From positions 38,434 through 102,433 of the forward strand of contig NZ_FCOI02000027.1 of assembly GCF_001544795.2 (NCBI RefSeq): a stretch of DNA of 64,000 nt, written 5' to 3'. Made by a program: the position numbers and the translations under genes. Below, piece after piece: positions 43,701 through 53,928 of this stretch. The DNA comes from Caballeronia temeraria. Its GTDB lineage: Bacteria; Pseudomonadota; Gammaproteobacteria; Burkholderiales; Burkholderiaceae. The notes beneath the pieces are model-generated. The model saw only the letters and a program-made list of their open reading frames with translations. It made no database searches and was not told the DNA's origin. Position 1 is the stretch's first letter. Each line of letters starts with the position of its first letter.

Positions 43701-44627
43701 ATGTCAGCCATAGAAATCCGAAACGTCAGGAAGCGCTACAAGGATCTCCAGGCGCTCAAAGGCGTGAGCCTCACGGTGGAAGAGGGCGAGTTCTTCGGCT
43801 TGCTCGGTCCCAACGGCGCGGGCAAAACCACGTTGATCAGCATTCTGGCCGGCCTTGCGCGTGCCGATAGCGGCACAATCTCCGTGCGCGGTCATGATGT
43901 CGTCAGCGACTTCCGGGCTGCGCGCCGCGCGCTCGGCGTCGTGCCGCAGGAACTGGTGTTCGATCCCTTCTTCACCGTGCGCGAGTCGCTTCGCATCCAG
44001 TCGGGCTATTTCGGCTTGCGCAACAACGACGACTGGATCGACGAGGTCATGGCCAATCTCGATCTCACCGAGAAAGCCGACGTCAACACGCGCGCGCTCT
44101 CCGGCGGGATGAAGCGCCGCGTGCTCGTGGCGCAGGCGCTCGTGCACCGGCCGCCGGTGATCGTGCTCGACGAGCCCACTGCCGGCGTCGATGTCGAATT
44201 GCGCCAGACGCTGTGGAAGTTCATTTCGCGCCTGAATCGCGAAGGCCACACGATCGTGCTGACCACGCACTATCTCGAAGAAGCCGAGTCGCTGTGCCAC
44301 CGGCTCGCGATGCTTCGTCGCGGCGAGGTCGTCGCGCTCGAGCGCACGAGCACGCTGCTGCAGCGCTTCTCGGGCATGCAACTGTATTTGCGTTTGTCGA
44401 ACGGCGCACTGCCAGCGGATTTGCGCGCGCTCGAAGTCGATCCGCACGCGGTGTCGGGCGCGCAACATCTGCTTCGCCTCGCGAGCTACGACGACGTCGA
44501 GCCGATTCTCGCGAAATGCCGCGCGGCCGGCTGCACGTTCGATGAAATCGAAGTGCGCAAGGCAGATCTGGAAGACGTGTTCGTGCAGGTGATGAACGAA
44601 CCGGAAGTGGTCGAGGGACTTTCATGA
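43701..44627 (+). CDS. ABC-2 type exporter ATP-binding protein (YadG-like)
   Basis: ATPase of a two-gene ABC-2 exporter. The 308-residue protein has Walker A GPNGAGKTT, Q-loop VVPQELVFDPFFTV, signature LSGGMKRRVLVAQA, Walker B VIVLDEPTAGVDVE and TTHYLEEAE. A C-terminal ~75-residue domain follows, as in YadG/CcmA/NodI-type exporters. ATG 43701 fits the family start (MSAIEIRNV). It overlaps its permease by 4 bases. Substrate unknown; proximity to mla and murA hints at the envelope. Confidence 0.9.
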   Translation: MSAIEIRNVRKRYKDLQALKGVSLTVEEGEFFGLLGPNGAGKTTLISILAGLARADSGTISVRGHDVVSDFRAARRALGVVPQELVFDPFFTVRESLRIQSGYFGLRNNDDWIDEVMANLDLTEKADVNTRALSGGMKRRVLVAQALVHRPPVIVLDEPTAGVDVELRQTLWKFISRLNREGHTIVLTTHYLEEAESLCHRLAMLRRGEVVALERTSTLLQRFSGMQLYLRLSNGALPADLRALEVDPHAVSGAQHLLRLASYDDVEPILAKCRAAGCTFDEIEVRKADLEDVFVQVMNEPEVVEGLS

Positions 44628-45379
44628 GCGGTTTCCAGACGCTGTTCTACAAGGAGCTGCTGCGCTTCTGGAAGGTCTCGTTTCAGACGGTGCTCGCGCC
44701 GGTCGTGACGGCGCTTTTGTATCTGACCATCTTCGGCCATGCGCTGTCGGGGCATGTGCAGGTGTATCCGGGCGTCGGCTACACGAGCTTTCTCGTGCCC
44801 GGCCTCGTGATGATGAGCGTGCTGCAAAACGCGTTCGCGAACAGTTCGTCGTCGCTGATCCAGTCGAAGATCACGGGCAATCTCGTGTTCGTGCTGCTGC
44901 CGCCCATCGCGCATTGGGAAATGTTCTTCGCGTACGTGCTGGCGTCGGTCGTGCGCGGATTGTGCGTCGGCTTTGGCGTGTTCATCGTGACGATCTGGTT
45001 CATCCCGATGTCGTTCGCCGCGCCGTTCTACATCATCGCGTTTGCGATTCTCGGTTCGGGCATTCTCGGCACGCTGGGTCTGATCGCGGGCATCTGGGCC
45101 GACAAATTCGACCAACTGGCCGCGTTTCAGAACTTCCTGATCATGCCGCTCACGTTTCTTTCCGGCGTGTTCTACTCGACACATACGCTGCCGCCGCTGT
45201 GGCGCGCGGTGTCGCATCTGAACCCGTTCTTCTACATGATCGACGGCTTTCGCTACGGCTTCTTCGGCCTGTCCGACGTCGATCCGCTCGTGAGCCTCGG
45301 CATCGTCGGCGGATTTCTGGCCGTGCTGGCGTTGATCGCCGTGCGACTGCTCGCGAGCGGCTACAAGCTGCGTCACTAA
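44624..45379 (+). CDS. ABC-2 type exporter permease (YadH-like)
   Basis: Inner-membrane partner of the preceding ATPase. The 251-residue protein has six membrane helices and the ABC-2 signature around FQNFLIMPLTFLSGVFYS and LNPFFYMIDGFRYGFFG. The start overlaps the ATPase stop (ATGA). Homologues (YadH) have no firmly known substrate. Confidence 0.9.
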   Translation: MSGFQTLFYKELLRFWKVSFQTVLAPVVTALLYLTIFGHALSGHVQVYPGVGYTSFLVPGLVMMSVLQNAFANSSSSLIQSKITGNLVFVLLPPIAHWEMFFAYVLASVVRGLCVGFGVFIVTIWFIPMSFAAPFYIIAFAILGSGILGTLGLIAGIWADKFDQLAAFQNFLIMPLTFLSGVFYSTHTLPPLWRAVSHLNPFFYMIDGFRYGFFGLSDVDPLVSLGIVGGFLAVLALIAVRLLASGYKLRH

Positions 45380-45399
45380 TTCTCAAGGAGACTTCCACC

Positions 45400-45639
45400 A
45401 TGTTGCCCACTCCGGAGCAGGTGAAGGATTACATCGCCAAAGGCCTCGCTTGCCAGCATCTGGAAGTGGAAGGCGACGGCCAGCATTTTTTTGCGACCAT
45501 CGTGAGCGACGCGTTCGTCGGCAAGCGGCTGATCGCGCGTCATCAACTGGTTTACGCGGCGCTCGGCGAGCGCATGCGCGAGGAGATTCATGCACTCAGC
45601 ATGAAGACCCTCACCCCCGACGAGTGGAAACCGGCCTGA
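45400..45639 (+). CDS. BolA-family protein (IbaG/YrbA-like)
   Basis: Small BolA-fold protein that in homologues pairs with monothiol glutaredoxin to bind an iron-sulfur cluster. The 79-residue product starts MLPTPEQVKDYI with AAGGAG upstream. It has the family core LEVEGDGQHFFATIVSDAFVGK (key residues VEGDGxHF and F.GK), LIARHQLVYAALGE and LSMKTLTPDEW. The IbaG type lies directly before murA in gamma-proteobacteria too, supporting this subgroup. Confidence 0.92.
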   Translation: MLPTPEQVKDYIAKGLACQHLEVEGDGQHFFATIVSDAFVGKRLIARHQLVYAALGERMREEIHALSMKTLTPDEWKPA

Positions 45640-45787
45640 GTCCACCCGGCGAAGCCAATCAGGTCATACGACTAACCCAAGCAACACCGGCATCACCGGA
45701 AAGACAAAGGCAGTAAGAGTGCGATTCATTCAAGACAATCGCGGCGCTGAAAACGGCACCGCTGGAAGCTCGGTCGAAGGACAAGCA

Positions 45788-47059
45788 ATGGATAAACTGG
45801 TCATCACGGGAGGCGCGAAGCTCTCCGGCGAAATCACCGTTTCGGGTGCGAAGAACGCGGCTCTGCCGATTCTTTGCGCAAGCCTTCTCACCGCCGACGA
45901 CGTCCATCTGTCGAACGTCCCGAATCTTCAGGACGTGCGCACGATGGTCAAGCTGCTGCGGCAGATGGGCGTGCAGTCCGAAGTGTCCGGCGACGGGCGC
46001 GTGAGCCTGAACGCATCGAAGGTCGACAAACTGGTCGCGCCGTACGAAATGGTCAAGACCATGCGCGCGTCGATTCTCGTGCTCGGTCCGCTCGTCGCGC
46101 GTTTCGGCGAAGCGAAGGTGTCGCTGCCCGGCGGCTGCGCGATCGGTGCGCGTCCGGTCGATCAGCACATCAAGGGCCTGCAGGCGATGGGCGCCGAGAT
46201 CAACATCGAGCACGGCTTCATCGAAGCGCGCGCGAAGCGTCTGAAGGGCGCGCGCATCATCACCGACATGATCACGGTCACCGGCACCGAAAATCTGCTG
46301 ATGGCGGCGGTGCTGGCCGAAGGCGAGACGGTCATCGAGAACGCGGCGCGCGAGCCGGAAGTGTCGGACCTCGCGCATCTGCTCGTGAAGATGGGCGCGA
46401 AGATCGACGGTATCGGCACGGACCGGCTCGTGATTCAAGGCGTGGACAAGCTGCATGGCGCGAAGCACGACGTCGTGCCGGACCGCATCGAAGCGGGCAC
46501 GTTCCTGTGCGCGGTCGCGGCCGCGGGCGGCGATGTCACGCTGCGTCGCGTGAGCACGCATCTGCTGGACGCCGTGACGGCCAAGCTGCGCGAAGCGGGC
46601 GTGAGCATCGAGGAAGGCGACGACTGGATGCGCGTGCGCATGGCGAAGCGCGCCGACGCGGTGAATATCCGCACGTCGGAATATCCAGCGTTCCCGACCG
46701 ACATGCAGGCGCAGTTCATGGCGCTGAACACGATCGCGAAGGGCACGTCGCAAGTCGTCGAGACGATCTTCGAGAACCGCTTCATGCACGTGCAGGAGCT
46801 GAATCGTCTGGGCGCGCACATCACCATCGACGGCAATACGGCGCTCGTCGCCGGCGTCGAGAAGCTGTCGGGCGCGAAGGTCATGGCGACCGATCTGCGC
46901 GCGTCGGCGAGTCTCGTAATCGCGGCGATGTGCGCGGACGGCGAGACGCTCATCGACCGCATCTACCATCTGGATCGCGGCTACGACCGCATGGAATCGA
47001 AGCTGACGGCCGTCGGCGCGAACGTGCGTCGCATCAAGGGCAGCGGGAGCGAGCAATGA
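45788..47059 (+). CDS. murA: UDP-N-acetylglucosamine 1-carboxyvinyltransferase
   Basis: First committed step of peptidoglycan synthesis: adds enolpyruvate from PEP to UDP-GlcNAc. Target of fosfomycin. From ATG 45788 (behind GAAGGA) the protein is 423 residues with K22 in SGAKNAALP and the catalytic, fosfomycin-reactive Cys117 in LPGGCAIGARPVD. The EPSP-synthase double fold is complete. A GTG 23 codons upstream is in frame but not needed for the family start MDKLVITGG. The stop overlaps hisG (ATGA). Confidence 0.97.
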   Translation: MDKLVITGGAKLSGEITVSGAKNAALPILCASLLTADDVHLSNVPNLQDVRTMVKLLRQMGVQSEVSGDGRVSLNASKVDKLVAPYEMVKTMRASILVLGPLVARFGEAKVSLPGGCAIGARPVDQHIKGLQAMGAEINIEHGFIEARAKRLKGARIITDMITVTGTENLLMAAVLAEGETVIENAAREPEVSDLAHLLVKMGAKIDGIGTDRLVIQGVDKLHGAKHDVVPDRIEAGTFLCAVAAAGGDVTLRRVSTHLLDAVTAKLREAGVSIEEGDDWMRVRMAKRADAVNIRTSEYPAFPTDMQAQFMALNTIAKGTSQVVETIFENRFMHVQELNRLGAHITIDGNTALVAGVEKLSGAKVMATDLRASASLVIAAMCADGETLIDRIYHLDRGYDRMESKLTAVGANVRRIKGSGSEQ

Positions 47060-47748
47060 GCTCGCTGCCGCAGACGTCGTCGTCGGTCGAGCCGAGCGCG
47101 CCCCTCACGCTCGCGCTCTCGAAAGGGCGTATCTTCGAGGAAACGCTGCCGCTGCTCGCCGCCGCCGGCGTGCAGGTGGCCGAGGACCCGGAAAGCTCGC
47201 GCAAGCTCATTCTTCCGACGACGAACCCGAATCTGCGCGTGATCATCGTGCGCGCAACCGATGTGCCCACGTACGTCGAATACGGCGCGGCCGATTTCGG
47301 CGTCGCGGGTAAGGACGTGCTGATCGAACACGGCGGCGGCGGTCTGTATCAGCCGATCGATCTGGATATCGCGCGTTGCCGCATGTCGGTCGCGGTGAAG
47401 AACGGTTTCGACTACGCGAGCGCCGTGCGTCAGGGCGCGCGTCTGAAGGTCGCGACGAAGTACACGGAAACCGCGCGGCAGCATTTCGCGGCGAAGGGCG
47501 TGCACGTCGATCTGATCAAGCTGTACGGCTCGATGGAACTCGCGCCGCTCGTCGGTCTCGCGGATGCGATCGTCGACCTGGTCAGCTCGGGCGGCACGCT
47601 GCGGGCGAACAACCTCGTCGAAGTCGAAGAGATCATGCAGATTTCATCGCGCCTCGTCGTGAATCAGGCGGCGCTCAAGCTGAAGCGCGCAGCGCTCAAG
47701 CCGTACCTCGACGCCTTCGAGCGCGCGACACTGGCGAAAGGAAATTAG
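47056..47748 (+). CDS. hisG: ATP phosphoribosyltransferase, short form
   Basis: First step of histidine synthesis: joins PRPP to ATP. The 230-residue protein has LTLALSKGRIFEETLPLL, the PRPP-binding DLVSSGGTLRANNL and ends near residue 230, lacking the C-terminal regulatory domain of the ~300-residue long form. Short HisG works only with the HisS-like regulatory subunit HisZ, which is not encoded in this window. Overlaps murA by 4 bases. Confidence 0.96.
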   Translation: MSSLPQTSSSVEPSAPLTLALSKGRIFEETLPLLAAAGVQVAEDPESSRKLILPTTNPNLRVIIVRATDVPTYVEYGAADFGVAGKDVLIEHGGGGLYQPIDLDIARCRMSVAVKNGFDYASAVRQGARLKVATKYTETARQHFAAKGVHVDLIKLYGSMELAPLVGLADAIVDLVSSGGTLRANNLVEVEEIMQISSRLVVNQAALKLKRAALKPYLDAFERATLAKGN

Positions 47749-47794
47749 GCGAGCCGCACGCCGCGGCGCGCCATCAGCAAAACGGAAAACCAGC

Positions 47795-49117
47795 ATGTCT
47801 ATCAAGATTCGCAAACTCGATTCCAGCGCCGATGGTTTTCAGAAGGCGCTGCGTGCGGTCCTCGCGTTCGAAGCGAGCGAGGATGAGGCGATCGAGCGCT
47901 CGGTCGCGCAGATTCTCGCGGACGTGAAAGCGCGCGGCGACGAAGCCGTGCTCGAATACACCAACAAGTTCGATCGTCTGAAGGCGCAAAGCGTCGCCGC
48001 GCTCGAACTGCCGCTGTCCGAAATGGAAGCCGCGCTCGAAGGGCTGGAGCCGAAGCGCCGCGCGGCGCTCGAAGCGGCCGCGGCGCGCGTGCGCGGTTAT
48101 CACGAGAAGCAGCGCATCGAATGCGGCAGCCATAGCTGGCACTACACGGAAGCCGACGGCACCGTGCTCGGCCAGAAAGTCACGCCGCTCGATCGCGCGG
48201 GCATTTACGTGCCGGGCGGCAAGGCGGCGTATCCGTCGTCGGTGCTGATGAACGCGATTCCGGCGCGCGTCGCGGGCGTGAAGGAAATCGTGATGGTCGT
48301 GCCGACGCCCGACGGCGTGAAGAATCCGCTCGTGCTCGCGGCGGCGCTGCTCGGCGGCGTGGATCGCGTGTTCACGATCGGCGGCGCGCAGGCGGTCGGC
48401 GCGCTCGCGTACGGCACGCAAAGCGTTCCCGCCGTCGACAAGATCTGCGGTCCGGGCAACGCGTATGTCGCATCGGCGAAGCGTCGCGTGTTCGGCACTG
48501 TCGGCATCGACATGATCGCGGGGCCGTCCGAGATTCTCGTGATCTGCGACGCCACCACCGATCCGCGCTGGGTCGCGATGGACCTGTTCTCGCAAGCCGA
48601 GCACGACGAGCTCGCGCAATCCATCCTGCTGTGCCCGGACGACGACTTCATCCAGCGCGTGGAAGACGCGATCGTCGAACTGCTGCCGTCGATGCCGCGG
48701 CGCGACGTCATCCAGCGTTCGCTCGAAGATCGCGGTGCGCTCATCAAGGTGAAGGACATGGAGCAGGCGTGCGCGATCGCGAACGACATCGCGCCGGAGC
48801 ATCTGGAGATTTCCGCGCTCGATCCGCATCAGTGGGCCGCGCAGATTCACAACGCAGGCGCGATGTTCCTCGGCCGCTACACGAGCGAAAGCCTCGGCGA
48901 TTACTGCGCGGGTCCGAATCACGTGCTGCCGACGTCGCGCACGGCGCGCTTCTCGTCGCCGCTCGGCGTGTACGATTTCATGAAGCGTTCGAGCGTGATC
49001 GAAGTGAGCGCGGACGGTGCGCAGACGCTCGGTGAAATCGCGGCGGAGCTGGCATACGGCGAAGGCCTGCAGGCGCACGCGAAGAGCGCTGAATACCGGA
49101 TGAAAAAAGTCGGCTGA
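47795..49117 (+). CDS. hisD: Histidinol dehydrogenase
   Basis: NAD- and zinc-dependent two-step oxidation of L-histidinol to L-histidine, the last steps of the pathway. The 440-residue protein has GIYVPGGKAAYPSSVLMN, the signature region IDMIAGPSEILVICD, AEHDELAQS and the C-terminal GPNHVLPTSRTARFSSPL. Length is typical. Follows hisG by 46 bp. Confidence 0.97.
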   Translation: MSIKIRKLDSSADGFQKALRAVLAFEASEDEAIERSVAQILADVKARGDEAVLEYTNKFDRLKAQSVAALELPLSEMEAALEGLEPKRRAALEAAAARVRGYHEKQRIECGSHSWHYTEADGTVLGQKVTPLDRAGIYVPGGKAAYPSSVLMNAIPARVAGVKEIVMVVPTPDGVKNPLVLAAALLGGVDRVFTIGGAQAVGALAYGTQSVPAVDKICGPGNAYVASAKRRVFGTVGIDMIAGPSEILVICDATTDPRWVAMDLFSQAEHDELAQSILLCPDDDFIQRVEDAIVELLPSMPRRDVIQRSLEDRGALIKVKDMEQACAIANDIAPEHLEISALDPHQWAAQIHNAGAMFLGRYTSESLGDYCAGPNHVLPTSRTARFSSPLGVYDFMKRSSVIEVSADGAQTLGEIAAELAYGEGLQAHAKSAEYRMKKVG

Positions 49118-49189
49118 ATCGAATCGGCCCGAATGAACGAGGCGGCCTGAGAGCCGCCGCCTGACCGGTGAGAGAGACGCCGGGAAAAC

Positions 49190-50266
49190 ATGACCACATC
49201 CCAAGACATCATCCGCCCCGACGTCCTCGCGATGACGAGCTATCCCGTGCCCGACGCCACGGGACTGATCAAGCTCGACGCGATGGAAAATCCCTTCAAC
49301 TTGCCCGGCGATCTCGCGAAGGCGTTGGGCGAGCATCTCGCCGGCGTCGCGCTGAACCGCTATCCCGCGCCGCGTCCGGCGCAGTTGCTCGCGAAGATCA
49401 AGCGCACGATGCACGTGCCCGACGCCTGCGACGTACTGCTCGGCAACGGTTCGGACGAACTCATCAGCATGATGTCGGTCGCGTGCTCGAAGCCGGGCGC
49501 GAAGGTCGTGGCGCCGGTGCCGGGCTTCGTGATGTACGAAATGTCGGCGAAGCTCGCGCATCTCGAGTTCATCGGCGTGCCGCTGAAGGCCGACTTCACG
49601 CTCGATGCCGACGCGCTCGTCGCCGCCATCGACGAACATGCGCCCGCGCTCGTCTATCTCGCGTATCCGAACAACCCGACCGGCACGCTGTACGACGACG
49701 CCGGTATCGAACGCGTGATCGCCGCGTCGAAGAAGAGTCTCGTCGTGATCGACGAGGCGTATCAGCCGTTCGCCGAAAAAAGCTGGATGCCGCGCGCGGC
49801 GGAGTTCGACAACGTCGTCGTGATGCGCACCGTCTCGAAGCTCGGGCTCGCGGGCATCCGTCTCGGCTACATGGCGGGACGGCCCGCGTGGATCACGCAG
49901 TTCGACAAGGTGCGCCCGCCGTACAACATCAACGTGCTGACGCAGGCGACCGCCGATTTCCTGCTCGATCACCTCGACGTGCTCGACGCCCAGGCGGCCG
50001 AACTGCGCGCGCAGCGCACGAAACTCGCGCGCGACGTGGCGGCGTTGCCGGGCATGACCGTTTTCCCGAGCGCGGGCAATTTCCTGCTCGTGCGCGTTCC
50101 GGACGCCGCAGTCGCTTTCGAAACCCTTCTGACTTCGCGGGTTTTGGTAAAAAACGTGGGTAAAATGCACCCGTTGCTGGCCAATTGCGTGCGTTTGACG
50201 GTCGGCACCGCCGAAGAGAATGCGCACATGATCGCCGCGCTCAAGAAGCTCCCCACTTTCGATTAA
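49190..50266 (+). CDS. hisC: Histidinol-phosphate aminotransferase
   Basis: PLP enzyme converting imidazole-acetol phosphate to histidinol phosphate. The 358-residue protein has the PLP-binding lysine K217 in TVSKLGLAGIRLGY, YPNNPTGTLYD, and GNGSDELI. Start ATG 49190 follows GCCGGGAAAAC. It lies between hisD and hisB with short gaps. Confidence 0.96.
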   Translation: MTTSQDIIRPDVLAMTSYPVPDATGLIKLDAMENPFNLPGDLAKALGEHLAGVALNRYPAPRPAQLLAKIKRTMHVPDACDVLLGNGSDELISMMSVACSKPGAKVVAPVPGFVMYEMSAKLAHLEFIGVPLKADFTLDADALVAAIDEHAPALVYLAYPNNPTGTLYDDAGIERVIAASKKSLVVIDEAYQPFAEKSWMPRAAEFDNVVVMRTVSKLGLAGIRLGYMAGRPAWITQFDKVRPPYNINVLTQATADFLLDHLDVLDAQAAELRAQRTKLARDVAALPGMTVFPSAGNFLLVRVPDAAVAFETLLTSRVLVKNVGKMHPLLANCVRLTVGTAEENAHMIAALKKLPTFD

Positions 50267-50282
50267 GTCTCAAGGAATCACC

Positions 50283-50870
50283 ATGCGCATTGCGGAAGTC
50301 GTTCGCAACACCAGCGAAACGCAGATCCGTGTGAAGCTCGATCTGGACGGCACCGGCAAGCAGAAGCTCGCCACCGGCGTCCCGTTCCTCGATCACATGC
50401 TCGACCAGATCGCCCGTCACGGGCTCATCGATCTCGACATCGAAGCGCATGGCGACCTCCATATCGACGATCACCATACCGTCGAGGACACCGGCATCAC
50501 GCTTGGAATGGCCATTGCGAAGGCCATCGGCGAGCGCAAGGGCATTCGCCGTTACGGGCATTCGTACGTGCCGCTCGACGAAGCGCTATCGCGTGTCGTG
50601 ATCGATTTTTCGGGCCGTCCGGGTCTGGAGTTCCACGTGCCGTTCACGCGCGCGCGCATCGGTACGTTCGACGTCGATCTCACCATCGAATTCTTCCGCG
50701 GATTCGTGAATCACGCGGGCGTGACCTTGCATATCGACAATCTGCGCGGCATCAACGCGCATCATCAGGTCGAAACCGTGTTCAAGGCGTTCGGCCGCGC
50801 GCTGCGCATGGCCGTCGAAGTGGACGAACGCGCGGCGGGGCAGATTCCGTCGACCAAGGGCAGTCTCTGA
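50283..50870 (+). CDS. hisB: Imidazoleglycerol-phosphate dehydratase
   Basis: Manganese-dependent dehydration of imidazole glycerol phosphate. The 195-residue protein contains only the IGPD domain, not the E. coli-type bifunctional enzyme, so a separate histidinol-phosphate phosphatase must exist elsewhere. Metal motifs are FLDHMLDQIARHG, IDDHHTVEDTGI and the C-terminal NAHHQVETVFKAFGRAL. Confidence 0.97.
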   Translation: MRIAEVVRNTSETQIRVKLDLDGTGKQKLATGVPFLDHMLDQIARHGLIDLDIEAHGDLHIDDHHTVEDTGITLGMAIAKAIGERKGIRRYGHSYVPLDEALSRVVIDFSGRPGLEFHVPFTRARIGTFDVDLTIEFFRGFVNHAGVTLHIDNLRGINAHHQVETVFKAFGRALRMAVEVDERAAGQIPSTKGSL

Positions 50871-50910
50871 TCGACTCACGCCGCTTCGGCGCGCGTGCGT
50901 CGAGACCACG

Positions 50911-51531
50911 ATGGATCTGTTCAAGTCGTTCATATCGTTGCTCGCGCTAATCAACCCGATCGGCGCGATACCGTTTTTTCTCAGCCTGACCTCGCAGCAA
51001 TCGGACATCGAAAGGCGCAACACGATTCGCGTCGCATCGATTTCCGTGTTCTGCGTGATCGCGGTCACGGCGCTGCTCGGCCAGCAGATCATCGCGTTCT
51101 TCGGCATTTCGGTCGGGTCGTTCGAAGTGGGCGGCGGCATCATCATGCTGCTCATGGCGATCAGCATGTTGAACGCGCAGGTCGGCAACGCGCGCTCGAC
51201 GCCGGAAGAACGCATGGAAGCCGAGGAGCGCAACAGCATCGCGGTCGTGCCGCTCGCGATTCCGCTGCTCACCGGTCCCGGCTCGATCAGCACCGTGATC
51301 GTCTATGCTGCCAATGCGCAGCATTGGTACGACCGCTTCGGGCTCGTCGTGCTGGGCGCGATCATCGCGGGGCTGTGCTTCGGCGCGCTGAATCTCGCAG
51401 AGCCGATCGCGCGCGTGGTCGGACGAACGGGAATCAACATCGGCACGCGTCTCATGGGTTTGATGTTGTCCGCATTGGCGGTGGAGTTCATCGTCAACGG
51501 GTTGAAGGCCTTGATGCCATCTTTGAAATGA
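50911..51531 (+). CDS. marC: MarC-family integral membrane protein
   Basis: Inner-membrane protein of unproven function; the early link of the family to multiple antibiotic resistance has not held up. The 206-residue protein has about six helices, starting MDLFKSFISLLALINPIGAIPFF (the NPIGAIPFF motif is characteristic), AIPLLTGPGSISTVIV and a mirrored C-terminal half. It sits inside the histidine run between hisB and hisH and overlaps hisH by 4 bases, so it is co-expressed with histidine genes. Confidence 0.9.
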   Translation: MDLFKSFISLLALINPIGAIPFFLSLTSQQSDIERRNTIRVASISVFCVIAVTALLGQQIIAFFGISVGSFEVGGGIIMLLMAISMLNAQVGNARSTPEERMEAEERNSIAVVPLAIPLLTGPGSISTVIVYAANAQHWYDRFGLVVLGAIIAGLCFGALNLAEPIARVVGRTGINIGTRLMGLMLSALAVEFIVNGLKALMPSLK

Positions 51532-52169
51532 ATACTTCGATTGCGATTGTTGATTACGGAATGGGCAACCTGCGCTCGGTCTACCAGGCGCTGAAAAAGG
51601 CTGCACCCGAGGCGAACGTGGCGATCGTCGATCAGCCGGAAGGCATCCGCGCGGCGGATCGCATCGTGCTGCCAGGGCAGGGCGCGATGCGCGACTGCAT
51701 GGGGCATCTGGCCGAGTCCGGGTTGCAGGAAGCCGTGATGCAGGCGGCGCGCGAGAAGCCGATGCTCGGCGTGTGCGTCGGCGAGCAGATGCTCTTCGAC
51801 TGGAGCGAGGAAGGCGACACAAAGGGCCTCGGACTGTTGCCCGGCAAGGTCGTGCGCTTCCGGCTCGACGGACTCCTGCAGGACGACGGCTCGCGCTTCA
51901 AGGTGCCGCAAATGGGCTGGAACCGCGTGCGTCAGACGCAGGCGCATCCGCTCTGGGACGGCGTCGCGGACGGCGCGTTCTTCTACTTCGTCCACAGCTA
52001 CTACGTGGTGCCGGACAATCCGGCGCACACGTCCGGCGAAACGGTGTACGGCAGCGCATTTACGTCCGCGGTTGCGCGGGACAATATCTTCGCGACCCAG
52101 TTTCACCCGGAAAAGAGCGCGGACGCCGGATTGCGCGTCTATCGCAACTTCGTTCACTGGAACCCGTGA
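51528..52169 (+). CDS. hisH: Imidazole glycerol phosphate synthase, glutaminase subunit
   Basis: Hydrolyses glutamine and channels ammonia to HisF. The 213-residue class I glutamine amidotransferase has the nucleophile Cys83 in MLGVCVGEQML, the oxyanion region VLPGQGAM and the His/Glu pair in QFHPEKS. ATG 51528 overlaps the marC stop. Confidence 0.97.
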   Translation: MNTSIAIVDYGMGNLRSVYQALKKAAPEANVAIVDQPEGIRAADRIVLPGQGAMRDCMGHLAESGLQEAVMQAAREKPMLGVCVGEQMLFDWSEEGDTKGLGLLPGKVVRFRLDGLLQDDGSRFKVPQMGWNRVRQTQAHPLWDGVADGAFFYFVHSYYVVPDNPAHTSGETVYGSAFTSAVARDNIFATQFHPEKSADAGLRVYRNFVHWNP

Positions 52170-52174
52170 AATGG

Positions 52175-52212
52175 CGCGCCCGCTAGCGTTTTCGCCTATT
52201 ACTACGGGCGCG
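52175..52212 (+). other. Long-range inverted repeat between hisH and hisA
   Basis: CGCGCCCG (52175-52182) is complementary to CGGGCGCG (52205-52212) across a 22-base AT-richer loop, with no T run. A weak GTGACC-16-TACACT promoter-like pair follows (about 52212-52239), suggesting an internal promoter for hisA. Inference. Confidence 0.3.
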
Positions 52213-52321
52213 TGACCGTTGCAAGACTTGTACTACACTAGCGAGACGGCCCGCGCGACAGGCATACAAGACCCTACGTGCGCCGTTTTGATCAACTTCA
52301 CCCCGAAAATACGCGATACCT

Positions 52322-53074
52322 ATGCTGCTCATTCCGGCCATCGATCTTAAGGACGGTCAGTGCGTGCGCCTCAAGCAGGGCGATATGGACCAGGCGACCA
52401 TTTTTTCAGAGGATCCGGCGGCCATGGCCCGACACTGGGTCGATCGCGGCGCACGGCGACTGCATCTGGTCGATCTGAACGGCGCATTCGCCGGCAAGCC
52501 GCGCAACGGCGACGCCATCCGCGCGATCCTCGACGAGGTAGGCAGCGAGATTCCCGTGCAGTTGGGCGGCGGCATCCGCGACCTGGAAACCATCGAGCGC
52601 TATCTCGACGACGGCCTGTCGTACATCATCATCGGCACGGCGGCGGTCAAGAATCCGGGCTTCCTGCAGGACGCGTGCAGCGCGTTCGGGGGACACATCA
52701 TCGTCGGGCTGGACGCGAAGGACGGCAAGGTCGCGACCGACGGCTGGAGCAAGCTCACGGGCCACGAAGTGGTCGATCTCGCCCGCAAGTTCGAGGACTA
52801 CGGCTGCGAGTCGATCATCTACACCGACATCGGCCGCGACGGCATGCTTCAGGGCATCAACATCGAAGCGACCGTGCGTCTCGCGAAGGCGGTGAAGATT
52901 CCGGTGATCGCGAGCGGCGGGCTGTCGAGCATCGCGGACATCGAATCGCTGTGTGAGGTCGAGGACGACGGCATCGAAGGCGTGATCTGCGGCCGCGCGA
53001 TCTACTCCGGCGATCTCGATTTCAAGGCCGCCCAGACGCGCGCCGACGCACTGCGCGAACCCGACGGCGCCTGA
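52322..53074 (+). CDS. hisA: Phosphoribosylformimino-5-aminoimidazole carboxamide ribotide isomerase
   Basis: Isomerises ProFAR to PRFAR in histidine synthesis. The 250-residue half-barrel-duplicated TIM barrel has the catalytic aspartate near the start (LIPAIDLKDGQCVRL), VQLGGGIRDLETIE, IYTDIGRDGMLQG (second catalytic Asp) and VIASGGLSSIADI. Length is typical. Confidence 0.97.
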   Translation: MLLIPAIDLKDGQCVRLKQGDMDQATIFSEDPAAMARHWVDRGARRLHLVDLNGAFAGKPRNGDAIRAILDEVGSEIPVQLGGGIRDLETIERYLDDGLSYIIIGTAAVKNPGFLQDACSAFGGHIIVGLDAKDGKVATDGWSKLTGHEVVDLARKFEDYGCESIIYTDIGRDGMLQGINIEATVRLAKAVKIPVIASGGLSSIADIESLCEVEDDGIEGVICGRAIYSGDLDFKAAQTRADALREPDGA

Positions 53075-53150
53075 AGCGCCCGCGCGTGAGCACACTGAGC
53101 AGCACTCCGGGCGGCCGCGGCGCCGCCCTTACTTCGTAAGTGGCAAGAAC

Positions 53151-53924
<774 letters not shown>

Positions 53925-53928
53925 AGCC

